Assembly: GCA_034005525.1 (NCBI GenBank)
Contig: JAVEUP010000006.1
Coordinates: forward strand, 33,970-97,969
Length of the DNA stretch: 64,000 nt
DNA from: PWXP01 sp034005525
Lineage (GTDB): Bacteria; Planctomycetota; Planctomycetia; Pirellulales; Thermoguttaceae
Direction: 5' to 3'
The position numbers were made by a program, and so were the translations under genes. How positions within the stretch are numbered: the stretch's first letter is position 1; each line of letters begins with the position of its first letter. This document shows positions 49,988-57,741 of the stretch, piece after piece. A model generated the notes under the pieces. That model searched no databases and had not been told where the DNA came from. It saw nothing but the letters and a program-made list of their open reading frames with translations.

Positions 49988-51442
49988 TCAGCCCCACTGC
50001 CGGCGGCCTATGCCGAGCAGGAGGCTGAGCATGGGCAATAGCATAGCCGCCAGGAACGCGCATGTCGAGGTCCATGCGGGTGCGATCTCGGACCGGGCTG
50101 CCGCCACTCCGGCCGCCACCCCGATCAATGGGCCGGCCACGAGGGTCCAGGTCCGCACGCGAATCGGCAGAATCGCGAGCACCATGCAGGCAAGCAGGGG
50201 CCCCATGAACACCCCGTACAGCTTCTGGGCGATGTCGAAAATCGTGCCTAGACGGCCGACGAAACCGGCGCCAACCGTTGCCGCGGCGCCGACAACGACC
50301 GTCAGACATCGCCCGCAGAAGAGCAACGGCCGCCCCTCCTGAATCCAGCCGGTTGGGAGGATGAAGTCGTTCGTGAGGCAACCGGCCAGCGAGTTCACTC
50401 CGCTGGTCAGACTGCTCATGGTGGCGGCAAGCACCGCCGCGATAATCAGGCCGGTAACACCGCTGGGCAGCACGGTGGCAATGAAGTGCGGGAACACCTT
50501 GTCGCCGGCCTCCGGCAGCGCGCTGTCGGGAAAATGGGCGTACCAGGCGGAAAGGAGCATCCCGGTGACTGCCAGCAGGGCGACCATCGAGCCCGCGCCG
50601 ACGACGTTGAACGCGAAGCTCCTTTTAGCGGCTTCCAGCGATCCGGACGTCAGGTAGCGTTGCAGCGACATCTGGTCACCCACGTAACTGCTCAGTCCTG
50701 AGAGGGTCACTCCAATGCCCAGAGTCCACACCGTGAATGCCTTGGTGGGGTCCAGGGAGAAATCGAAGAACCGCCATTGGCCGCGTTCCTTCCAGCCCGC
50801 AACCAGTTCGGCGGGGCTGAGTCCGATATTAAGCAAAATGTACCCGATGACGAACAATACGCCGAACAGCATGATGGCGAACTGCATCGCGTCGGTGACG
50901 ATAACCCCGCGGATGCCGCCCGCGGTTGTGTACAGCGTACATGCGCCGCCAATGAGAATGATCACCGGCCACAGCCAGCCCTCGTCCAGCCCCGCTGCCG
51001 TGATGACAATAAGCGACGGAGCGTAGATCAACACCGACATCCAGCCCACCCGCAACGCTACGAACATGCCCGAGGCCAGAAGCCGCACCTTCATGCCGAA
51101 ACGATCTTCGATAATCTGGTATGGGTAGTGCGGCTGCCGGGCGAAGAACCTTGGCAGGAACCAGTAGCGGAGGACCAGCCAGAAGAGCGGAAACGATACC
51201 AGCGTTACAAAGACAACCGCCCCGTTGGTGTAGAAGATGCTGGGATACGCGAGCAAACTGATGCCGCTGAACAGGGTTGCGGCAATACTGAAGCCAATCA
51301 GCACACTGCCGAAGAACCCCCGCAGGCCGCCCTCGGCAATGAAATAGTCTCTCGCGGAACTCTGCCTGCCTCGAAACCCCACGGCAAGCGCGATCGTGAC
51401 GCCCAGGTACAGAACGATCAGGGTGTAGTCGAGTGGTGACAT
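49988..51442 (-). CDS. sodium:solute symporter (SSS family)
   Basis: 484 aa from the ATG at 51442, 7 bases after the sialidase-like gene stop; coupling is likely since no ribosome binding site is seen. The first segment MSPLDYTLIVLYLGVTIALA is followed by ARDYFIAEGGLRGFFGSVLI and the Na+-site helix LAATMSSLTSGVNSLAGCLTNDF. About 13 transmembrane helices. In this operon it should import the sugar released outside the cell. SSS proteins include the sialic-acid carrier SiaT and galactose or uronate carriers. Confidence 0.9.
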   Translation of the reverse strand: MSPLDYTLIVLYLGVTIALAVGFRGRQSSARDYFIAEGGLRGFFGSVLIGFSIAATLFSGISLLAYPSIFYTNGAVVFVTLVSFPLFWLVLRYWFLPRFFARQPHYPYQIIEDRFGMKVRLLASGMFVALRVGWMSVLIYAPSLIVITAAGLDEGWLWPVIILIGGACTLYTTAGGIRGVIVTDAMQFAIMLFGVLFVIGYILLNIGLSPAELVAGWKERGQWRFFDFSLDPTKAFTVWTLGIGVTLSGLSSYVGDQMSLQRYLTSGSLEAAKRSFAFNVVGAGSMVALLAVTGMLLSAWYAHFPDSALPEAGDKVFPHFIATVLPSGVTGLIIAAVLAATMSSLTSGVNSLAGCLTNDFILPTGWIQEGRPLLFCGRCLTVVVGAAATVGAGFVGRLGTIFDIAQKLYGVFMGPLLACMVLAILPIRVRTWTLVAGPLIGVAAGVAAARSEIAPAWTSTCAFLAAMLLPMLSLLLGIGRRQWG

Positions 51443-51449
51443 TGCGGCG

Positions 51450-53345
51450 TCAATTACCCGCTTCATAACGTATTTCGGCCAAACGCAGTTGGTCGCTGCG
51501 ATCGCCGGTGGCCGGGTCGATGTAGTCCCTGGCGCCGTAGCCGACCAGCAGCACACCGGGCCGAAGTTCGACTACGTCAGTGTAGCCGGAGTACGTTGTC
51601 GTGTCGACGACGGTTTCATCGGTCCACGTGCGGCCGCCGTCGTCGCTGAAGGCCACCATAGCGCCGGGCCGGCCGTAGCTGACAGCCAACCGGCCGTCGC
51701 TTAAGACCGCCAGGCCGGGGAACACGCCCTGCAAGCCCGTTCGCGCCGGCTCAGTCCACGTGCGGCCTTCGTCGCGGCTGACCGTCCACATGATGGGATT
51801 GTCCTGGCACCGTATGTCGGAAGGAGAACCGGTGCGCAGCACGGCCAGCCAGGTTCCGTTGGGCAGCCGCTGCATGACGCCTTCGTTGTAACCTTCGCTG
51901 CCGATCTCGTCGTACCCGAGAGTCGCCAGGTATCGCCACGTCGCGCCGCCGTCGTCCGACTCGCACAGGTAACTTCGCGAATACGGGCGCCCTCGCCCAT
52001 AGGGACACAGCGCGTCGTCGGTATCGAACCAGCCGGCCATCAGTGCCGCCAGGGAGCCGTCCTCGCGCTCGATGATCGACCGCATGAACAGCGGCCCCGG
52101 GTGGAACGCATGTCCGTGCGCCGCCTTCGCACGCGGTACGTGGAACCGGGCCGCATCGCTGTGGAACGAGCGCCCGCCGTCTTGAGAAATGGCCCAGCGC
52201 ACGGTGTACCAGCCGGGTTGTCCCTCCTCAGGCAAGCAGCGATAGTCCAATCCGAGAATCCGGCCGTCGCGCAGTTCCACGGCCCCGCTGCCGAAGTGAC
52301 CGTCCGTATCATGCCAGGTCCGCCCCCCATCCTCCGAACGCTTGCCTGCACAGAGCAGCGAGCCGTCGCGGAGCTTCACGAACCGGTTGAAGTGAGTGCC
52401 GGGCGCAAAATGCCAGTCGTCCTCGACCCGCACCTTAAGCCGGTCTCGTGGATCGGCCACCTTAAGGGCCAGCGGGTGGGGATCGACGGCGCGACCTGAC
52501 GGGGCGATGACGCTAAGCAGAAAATGATGGACGCCGGCCGGCCAGCCGGCGGTGTCCAGTTCCAGTCGAACCGCTCCCGGTGCGGGATCGCAGTCGAGCG
52601 GGCCATTGTCGCTGAGGGAGTACTCTCCCGGCGATGCGAAGAATGCCTGCTTCCTGTCGGGGTCGTACCAGAAGTCGGGCAGCGCCCCTTCAGCAGTCGT
52701 GTGATAGGTGTTGCGCAGCTCGACGCCGGCCAGCGTGCCGGGTGCGCCGGCCGCCCGGACGGTCACTTTCTGCCCGGGTACAACGTGCCGCGGTTCAAAC
52801 GAGAACTGCGTGATGACCTGACCGCCGTATCCGAGCCTGGTGCGTCCGAGGTCCTCGACGGTTACCTGGCCATCGTCGATGGTCACGCGGAAGTCGCGGC
52901 GGTCGGCAACGAAGGTTCCCTCGGCGGGCCGGCAGCTTGCGAAGAAGGCGAACCGCCGGCGTCCCTCCGGCCAGTCCTTCGTGCTTACCGTCAGTTCGAT
53001 GGCGCCGGGAGCCGGATCGCCGTCCAGCAGGCCGTTATCGCGCAGGTAGACGCGGCCGGCGTCGGCCATGTAGTGCTTGCCATTGGCGTAGACGGTAAAG
53101 CCTGGTATGCGATCCTCCTTGTGCGCGTCGTCGGCAGTCCGCAGGACGAAGCTGCCCAGGGCAACGCCCGACGCCTCGGCCCGAGCATGTAGGGTGAAGG
53201 CTTTGCCGCGAGGCAGTTTGCTTGGTTTGATGGAGAATGAGGTGAGTTCAATACGCGGCTGTGCGGCCGGTGAGACCGCGGGCCAAAGGCAGGTACAGAC
53301 AACGGCCGATAGGACAAACGCGACAAGGCAGAGGCACAGTCGCAT
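51450..53345 (-). CDS. sialidase-like protein with two N-terminal Ig-like repeats
   Basis: 631 aa. The ATG at 53345 follows GGAGGAGCCC. Signal peptide MRLCLCLVAFVLSAVVCTCL. Residues about 30-140 and 160-290 are tandem copies of one beta-sandwich: FSIKPSKLPRGKAFTLHARA matches FSFEPRHVVPGQKVTVRA, and both contain DNGLLDGDPAPGA or DNGPLDCDPAPGA. The C-terminal propeller has Asp boxes SEDGGRTW, SQDGGRSF, SDDGGATW, SRDEGRTW and SDDGGRTW. First enzyme of the kinase-nucleotidyltransferase operon. Confidence 0.85.
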   Translation of the reverse strand: MRLCLCLVAFVLSAVVCTCLWPAVSPAAQPRIELTSFSIKPSKLPRGKAFTLHARAEASGVALGSFVLRTADDAHKEDRIPGFTVYANGKHYMADAGRVYLRDNGLLDGDPAPGAIELTVSTKDWPEGRRRFAFFASCRPAEGTFVADRRDFRVTIDDGQVTVEDLGRTRLGYGGQVITQFSFEPRHVVPGQKVTVRAAGAPGTLAGVELRNTYHTTAEGALPDFWYDPDRKQAFFASPGEYSLSDNGPLDCDPAPGAVRLELDTAGWPAGVHHFLLSVIAPSGRAVDPHPLALKVADPRDRLKVRVEDDWHFAPGTHFNRFVKLRDGSLLCAGKRSEDGGRTWHDTDGHFGSGAVELRDGRILGLDYRCLPEEGQPGWYTVRWAISQDGGRSFHSDAARFHVPRAKAAHGHAFHPGPLFMRSIIEREDGSLAALMAGWFDTDDALCPYGRGRPYSRSYLCESDDGGATWRYLATLGYDEIGSEGYNEGVMQRLPNGTWLAVLRTGSPSDIRCQDNPIMWTVSRDEGRTWTEPARTGLQGVFPGLAVLSDGRLAVSYGRPGAMVAFSDDGGRTWTDETVVDTTTYSGYTDVVELRPGVLLVGYGARDYIDPATGDRSDQLRLAEIRYEAGN

Positions 53346-53442
53346 GGGCTCCTCCGGAGGGGTGGGAGACTGAGGCTGGTTGGAAACTCCTGGGAGGGCA
53401 AACGCGGCAAGCGGGTCCCGGCCACCGCGGCGCCCATGCGGC

Positions 53443-55014
53443 TCAGCGCCGCCGCCGGAACATCAGGCTGGCTACGGCGGCCAAAGCAAGCAACATAACG
53501 GCCGACGGCTCGGGAATGTACGTGACCGTCAGCAACGGGCGGAGAGCCAGGGTCGACGCGTCGTCGGAGTGGAAACGGAGGAAGTTGACCGTGCCAAGGG
53601 CCTCCGCATCCGGTGCGAGCAGGATCATCTCAAGAACGCCCTTGCCATCGAGCGCACTTTGGACGGCGCCGACCAATTCATCCGTGGACATCACAAATGT
53701 CGCATTCTCGGCAGGCGTAATCATTCCGAGCAAGACACTTGAATCGTAGTCGCCGCCGGGGGTGTCCCAATCGGTACCCGTGCGGATCAAGTCCCAAGTC
53801 ACTTCGTTTTCGATCATCGCCACCGCGTTGGTAAGACTTCGGAGTTCGATCGTGCCGATGTTGCTCAACTGTCCTGAAACCGTGGATGAGTTGAGCGTCA
53901 GCGACGCACCCGTAATCGTGGACCCTTCCGGAATTGCCGAAAGGTCCCAGCCGAGGACGGATCGTATTGCGGCAGTGGTGGAAACGCGGCCGACCGCCAT
54001 CGTCGAAATCGTGCCTTGATTATCGGTCCGGCCTTCCCACAACTGGGCGCCGAGGTGCTGGTAGCCGTCCACCCCTTGGCGCAGGCCGATGTGTTGCTCG
54101 GGTGCGCAAAACAGGTCGTTCCACGACGTGCCGAAGCGGAACTCATCGAACCCGACCGCCGCGTTGGCGCCGAGGTTCCAACCCTTCAGCGTCAGCGTAT
54201 CAACGATGTAGCTGGGATTGCTGCCGCCGGGAACCCAGTTGGAGTAAACACCTGCGGCAACGGGTGCGCCGGCTGCGGCTTCCGAGGCCAGACTCGCCGG
54301 ATTCAGCCATGCCGTCACATAATCCGGGCTGCCGCCTGCGTAGTTTGGCTCAACTTTGAATACGAACTGGTAAGTACCGGGGTTGATGTCGGAAGCAAGA
54401 ACCACGTTCACAATGTCGGTCGGGTTATGCCCGCGGACGCGCATCATCGCGTCCACGCCACCGGCGCCGTTGCCTTGGAATCCCCACTGGGTGCCAAGGA
54501 TGATCGTTGAGGGACTCGAAGTTGACGACCGGTTGTCGAAGGTATCCTCGGTATTCGTGAAACTCATATAAGCTGTTGCGGTTGTCGCCGTGCTGAAGTT
54601 TGCATCGAACGACATCAAGCCCGACATGTAATAGACTGGGCTATCCAGGTCGTAGCCGGTGGTCAGAGCCCGTTTGACGGTTCGCGGGTCGGTGAGTGTG
54701 CTGGTATGCAGGAACCGGGCACTGCCGCCGGTGGCCGAGGCGCCCGAATAGGTCAGGCCCTGGGCTACGGCCGTAATCACCCCCGTGCCGCTGGTGCTGC
54801 CTGCACCGCCCTGCCAAGCCAACCCCATCGATCCGATCGTACTCGGATTCTGGAAGATGCCGCCTCCGGCGACGAGTCCGGCCGCATACTCGCCCATCGC
54901 CGGGTTCGCCGGATCGGCAATATAGAAGGATTCCTGGACGATCATCGCGGCTGAGGCCGTTGCGGCACAGCTTCCGGCAATGACGGCAAGCAGGGCCAGA
55001 GTAGCGGTTCGCAT
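53443..55014 (-). CDS. PEP-CTERM exported protein
   Basis: 523 aa from the ATG at 55014 (the GTG 3 codons earlier overlaps the ribosome binding site). Signal peptide about 1-22 (ATLALLAVIAGSCAATASA). The middle has no recognised family. The C-terminal third contains WDLSAIPEGSTITGASLTLN and FHSDDASTLALRPLLTVTY, which match DNRLRE-like (disaggregatase-related) adhesion modules. The end is YIPEPSAVMLLALAAVASLM then RRRR. Promoter with a GTATAC site 150 bases upstream. Likely a surface glycan-binding partner of the downstream sialidase-like enzyme. Confidence 0.85.
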   Translation of the reverse strand: MRTATLALLAVIAGSCAATASAAMIVQESFYIADPANPAMGEYAAGLVAGGGIFQNPSTIGSMGLAWQGGAGSTSGTGVITAVAQGLTYSGASATGGSARFLHTSTLTDPRTVKRALTTGYDLDSPVYYMSGLMSFDANFSTATTATAYMSFTNTEDTFDNRSSTSSPSTIILGTQWGFQGNGAGGVDAMMRVRGHNPTDIVNVVLASDINPGTYQFVFKVEPNYAGGSPDYVTAWLNPASLASEAAAGAPVAAGVYSNWVPGGSNPSYIVDTLTLKGWNLGANAAVGFDEFRFGTSWNDLFCAPEQHIGLRQGVDGYQHLGAQLWEGRTDNQGTISTMAVGRVSTTAAIRSVLGWDLSAIPEGSTITGASLTLNSSTVSGQLSNIGTIELRSLTNAVAMIENEVTWDLIRTGTDWDTPGGDYDSSVLLGMITPAENATFVMSTDELVGAVQSALDGKGVLEMILLAPDAEALGTVNFLRFHSDDASTLALRPLLTVTYIPEPSAVMLLALAAVASLMFRRRR

Positions 55015-55158
55015 GACTATCACCCCCTGGAGACTCGTGAAAAAGTGAAACTTGCTCGGACAAACAACCGTGGCTCAGTCGCCCATAGGCCAAGGGCAGT
55101 TCCGGCATCGTGTGACCGACGCGCAACCCCAGCCGGAACGACCGAGTATGTTCGCTGC

Positions 55159-55188
55159 ATTGTAGCATAGGTATACCATTTATGTCAA
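55159..55188 (-). promoter_or_regulatory. promoter of the PEP-CTERM/sialidase/symporter operon with operator in spacer
   Basis: Minus strand TTGACA (55188-55183), 18 bases, TACAAT (55164-55159). The palindrome GGTATACC (55170-55177) lies inside the spacer, so a bound regulator would block RNA polymerase. On the minus strand the site reads AAATGGTATAC, the same 11 bases as the site before the lyase gene. Confidence 0.6.
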
Positions 55189-55298
55189 TGCGCGGGAATT
55201 CGCTTTTTCAGCCGAGGCTTGAGTACCCCCGTGATGGGTGGTTAGCTATGCGGCTTCCATGAAATTCCAATTAGTTTTCCTAAGATGGGGATTCCCCG

Positions 55299-55340
55299 TT
55301 GACAACGCCGATCCCTTCAGGCTATCCTCAAATGGTATAC
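55299..55340 (+). promoter_or_regulatory. promoter of the lyase gene with GTATAC operator at the start site
   Basis: TTGACA (55299-55304), 18 bases, TATCCT (55323-55328), followed at once by AAATGGTATAC (55330-55340), which covers the predicted transcription start near 55335. The leader to the ATG at 55515 would be about 180 bases. Confidence 0.55.
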
Positions 55341-55514
55341 GACTGCCTAGCCGGGGTCGGCCAATCCGGATACCCCGAGCCGAGCGAAGCCAAGATATGG
55401 ACCGGTAGATGACGGTGTCGCCTACCCCTTAGCGTCGACTATGTGTGGCGGGGTTTCAGCCCGTGCAGCATGCCAAGGCGATCGTCGCCCGGACACCCGT
55501 TGAAGAAATGCACT

Positions 55515-56498
55515 ATGTTGTTCCGATCCACGAGTGACTCACTGGATGCCTCTCGTCCCGCGGCCATGCCGCGGGGCGAGTGCCTGCCGGAGTATGGCAA
55601 CCGTTTTGGCGGCGTCGTGGCCGCTGCCATAACTCCGTGCTCGGCCGTTGGCGTGGTCGATCCGCCCGCCCTCACCCGTCTATGCCGCATTCTGATTGAC
55701 CAAGGCTGCGACGGGGTGTTGGTGCTCGGCTCTTCCGGCGAATTGCCCATGCTCGATGAGGACGACCGTCGCGAGTTGACTGCCGCGGCGAGCGAAGGGG
55801 TAGGGCCCGCCGCCACGCTGTACGCCGGTGTAACCGGTTTCGGGCTGAAGCAGACCATCCGGCATGCCGAGAACGCGGCAGCCGACGGGGCCGACGCGGC
55901 AGTGGTCATGGTTCCCATGATGCTCAAGTTCAGCCAGGATGAACTGGCGGCCTACGGCTGCGCCGTGGCCGACGCCAGTCCCATACCGGTCGCGCTATAT
56001 CACCACCTGCGCATGCCGACGCCATTCCAGGTCGATACGGTCGCCCGGCTGGCCCAGCATGGCAACATTGTGGCGATGAAGGACACCAGCGTCGATATGG
56101 CGCGGCTCGGCGCGTTGCTTGAGGCCACCGCGGGTACGGGGATGGCGATTATGCAGGGAAGCGAGCGGCTTTTCCTGGACAGTCTTCGTGCGGGAGCCGC
56201 CGGGTGCATCAGCGCCCTGGCTACGGTGGCGCCCGAATGGCATGCCGACCTATGCCGCGCAATGGCCGCCGGCGACGACGACGCGGCGGAGGCCCACCAG
56301 CGGCGCATTACGGCGTTATGGCAGGTTTTCGGTCACGATCTGCTGGGACAATCGTTCTCGTGCTTCGCCTACGCCGTGAAACGCATGCTTCAGCACCGCG
56401 GCTGGTTGGAACACACGTATGGCCTGATGCCCGGCTTCAGCCCTCCGCCTGAACTCGATCACGTGGTGCTTGAGCAACTGCTGGCAGTTGAACTGTAG
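55515..56498 (+). CDS. dihydrodipicolinate synthase/N-acetylneuraminate lyase-family protein
   Basis: 327 aa from the ATG at 55515; an ATG at 55566 would give 310 aa, nearer the family norm, and neither has a strong ribosome binding site. The Schiff-base Lys is in IVAMKDTSVD, the catalytic Tyr in VALYHHLRM, and GVLVLGSSGELPMLDEDD is the GSSGE motif binding the keto acid. Family members cleave or form C-C bonds of pyruvate with aldehydes (NanA, KDG aldolase, DapA) or dehydrate keto-deoxy acids. In this locus a lyase for a keto-deoxy sugar acid or sialic acid is likelier than lysine synthesis. Confidence 0.85.
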   Translation: MLFRSTSDSLDASRPAAMPRGECLPEYGNRFGGVVAAAITPCSAVGVVDPPALTRLCRILIDQGCDGVLVLGSSGELPMLDEDDRRELTAAASEGVGPAATLYAGVTGFGLKQTIRHAENAAADGADAAVVMVPMMLKFSQDELAAYGCAVADASPIPVALYHHLRMPTPFQVDTVARLAQHGNIVAMKDTSVDMARLGALLEATAGTGMAIMQGSERLFLDSLRAGAAGCISALATVAPEWHADLCRAMAAGDDDAAEAHQRRITALWQVFGHDLLGQSFSCFAYAVKRMLQHRGWLEHTYGLMPGFSPPPELDHVVLEQLLAVEL

Positions 56499-56523
56499 GG
56501 GGCAACCAAGGGGCCGGCCAGCG

Positions 56524-56578
56524 TTGCACCTGGGACGAGAATCTGGTATACAGTTGGTTTGCATGCACCGTATACAGG
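56524..56578 (+). promoter_or_regulatory. autoregulated promoter of the FCD-type GntR gene with two GTATACAG sites
   Basis: TTGCAC (56524-56529), 17 bases, TATACA (56547-56552). The -10 element lies inside CTGGTATACAG (56543-56553). A second direct copy, CCGTATACAGG (56568-56578), is 24 bases downstream at about +10. Start codon at 56589. Confidence 0.6.
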
Positions 56579-56588
56579 AAGCCACATT

Positions 56589-57284
56589 ATGCCATTCTCC
56601 AAGACCGTGGATGAATCGCGGGTTTACGACCGTTTGCTGAAACTGGTTTTTTCCGGCAGTATGGCGCCGGGCGAGCGCCTCGTGGAGCGGCGGCTGGCCG
56701 AGCAGTTGGGCGTCAGCCGCATTCCGGTCCGCGAGTCGGTGCGCGAGATGCTCGCCCAGGGCCTGCTGGTCGGCGGCGACAAGTGGGCTGGTGCATGCAC
56801 CCGCAACTACACGCCGGCGGAAGTGCGGCAGCTTTCGGAATACCGCCGCATCCTGGAAGGGGGCGCCGCCCGACTGGCCGCCCGCCATACCGATCGGAAC
56901 GATCTCGCCCATCTGGACCGGTTGCGGGAGGAGACCGAGAAGGAGGTCGGGAATTACGGATCGCCGCGCTGGGCGCAACTCGACCACGAGTTCCACGCCG
57001 CGCTGGCGCAGGCCAGTCATAATGAACGGCTTATCCACACGATGCAGCACCTGCTGGCCGAGTGCCACTACGTCTTCTACGTCTATCCGCGGCAGCAACG
57101 GCGGCCCGAACTTTCGTATGCCGACGCCGTCGCACAAATGGCCCGCGTGGTCAAGGACCACGGCGCGATTGTCGAACGTATCCGTCAGGCCGATGCCGAC
57201 GGCGCCGAGCGGCTTGCACGCGCCCACCTGTTGGTCACCGGCCGCCAGGCGGCGAGCGATCTCGCCGGCGGTGAGGAACTGTAG
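56589..57284 (+). CDS. GntR-family regulator, FadR/FCD subfamily
   Basis: 231 aa from the ATG at 56589, with AGGAAG upstream. Winged helix at residues about 8-75: MAPGERLVERRLAEQLGVSR, IPVRESVREMLAQGLL. FCD ligand domain about 85-220: EYRRILEGGAARLAARHTD, LDHEFHAALAQASHN (metal-binding Asp/His) and a later DHGAIVERI. FCD regulators (ExuR, UxuR, NanR, LldR) sense small acids such as uronates or sialate. Its own promoter carries two GTATACAG sites, and related sites lie in the two neighbouring promoters, so it probably represses itself and the flanking operons. Confidence 0.88.
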   Translation: MPFSKTVDESRVYDRLLKLVFSGSMAPGERLVERRLAEQLGVSRIPVRESVREMLAQGLLVGGDKWAGACTRNYTPAEVRQLSEYRRILEGGAARLAARHTDRNDLAHLDRLREETEKEVGNYGSPRWAQLDHEFHAALAQASHNERLIHTMQHLLAECHYVFYVYPRQQRRPELSYADAVAQMARVVKDHGAIVERIRQADADGAERLARAHLLVTGRQAASDLAGGEEL

Positions 57285-57354
57285 CTTGCACGGGCAGGAG
57301 GAAGGCGGGATGCAAGAGGGCAAGAAGGCTGCCCCGCCAGTGCGCATCGGACAC

Positions 57355-57597
57355 CTACCCTACGATCAGCAGCGCAAGATACGGAACGGCGTTGAAGACA
57401 ATCACAAACACCTTGTAAACGCCGATGAATGAGTAGATCACGACGTTGAAGGTCTCCCGGGGCATCGGAAACCACTTGCTGTGCATCCGGTAAATCCAGT
57501 TCCCGGCATACGCACACACCAGAAACGACCAGGCCAGAAGTGCCGCGTTGATGACGGTGCACCACATGAAGAACGCCCGAGCCGTCTGAAGGTCCAT
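57355..57597 (-). CDS. DUF6868-like small membrane protein
   Basis: 80 aa from the ATG at 57597, preceded by AAGGAGCAATACG. Two hydrophobic segments: FFMWCTVINAALLAWSFLV and VVIYSFIGVYKVFVIVFNAV. The start MDLQTARAFFMWCTVIN matches the pattern of DUF6868 proteins. Function unknown. It sits alone between a regulator gene and hydG. Confidence 0.6.
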   Translation of the reverse strand: MDLQTARAFFMWCTVINAALLAWSFLVCAYAGNWIYRMHSKWFPMPRETFNVVIYSFIGVYKVFVIVFNAVPYLALLIVG

Positions 57598-57741
57598 CGT
57601 ATTGCTCCTTTTGGCGGTTACTTTCTCAAAATCAAATGATCGGGTTCCTGCCAACGTGGCGTAACCTTCCAGGTTGCGATGGCGGGCTCATAGATCTCGG
57701 CAAGCAGGATGCTTACCCCACGTTTGCAGTTCAACGCAGCA

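Noticed and set aside
55515..56498. Annotation as DapA for lysine biosynthesis
   Set aside because: The gene context and regulator favour sugar-acid or sialate metabolism; no other lysine gene is near. Not excluded outright.
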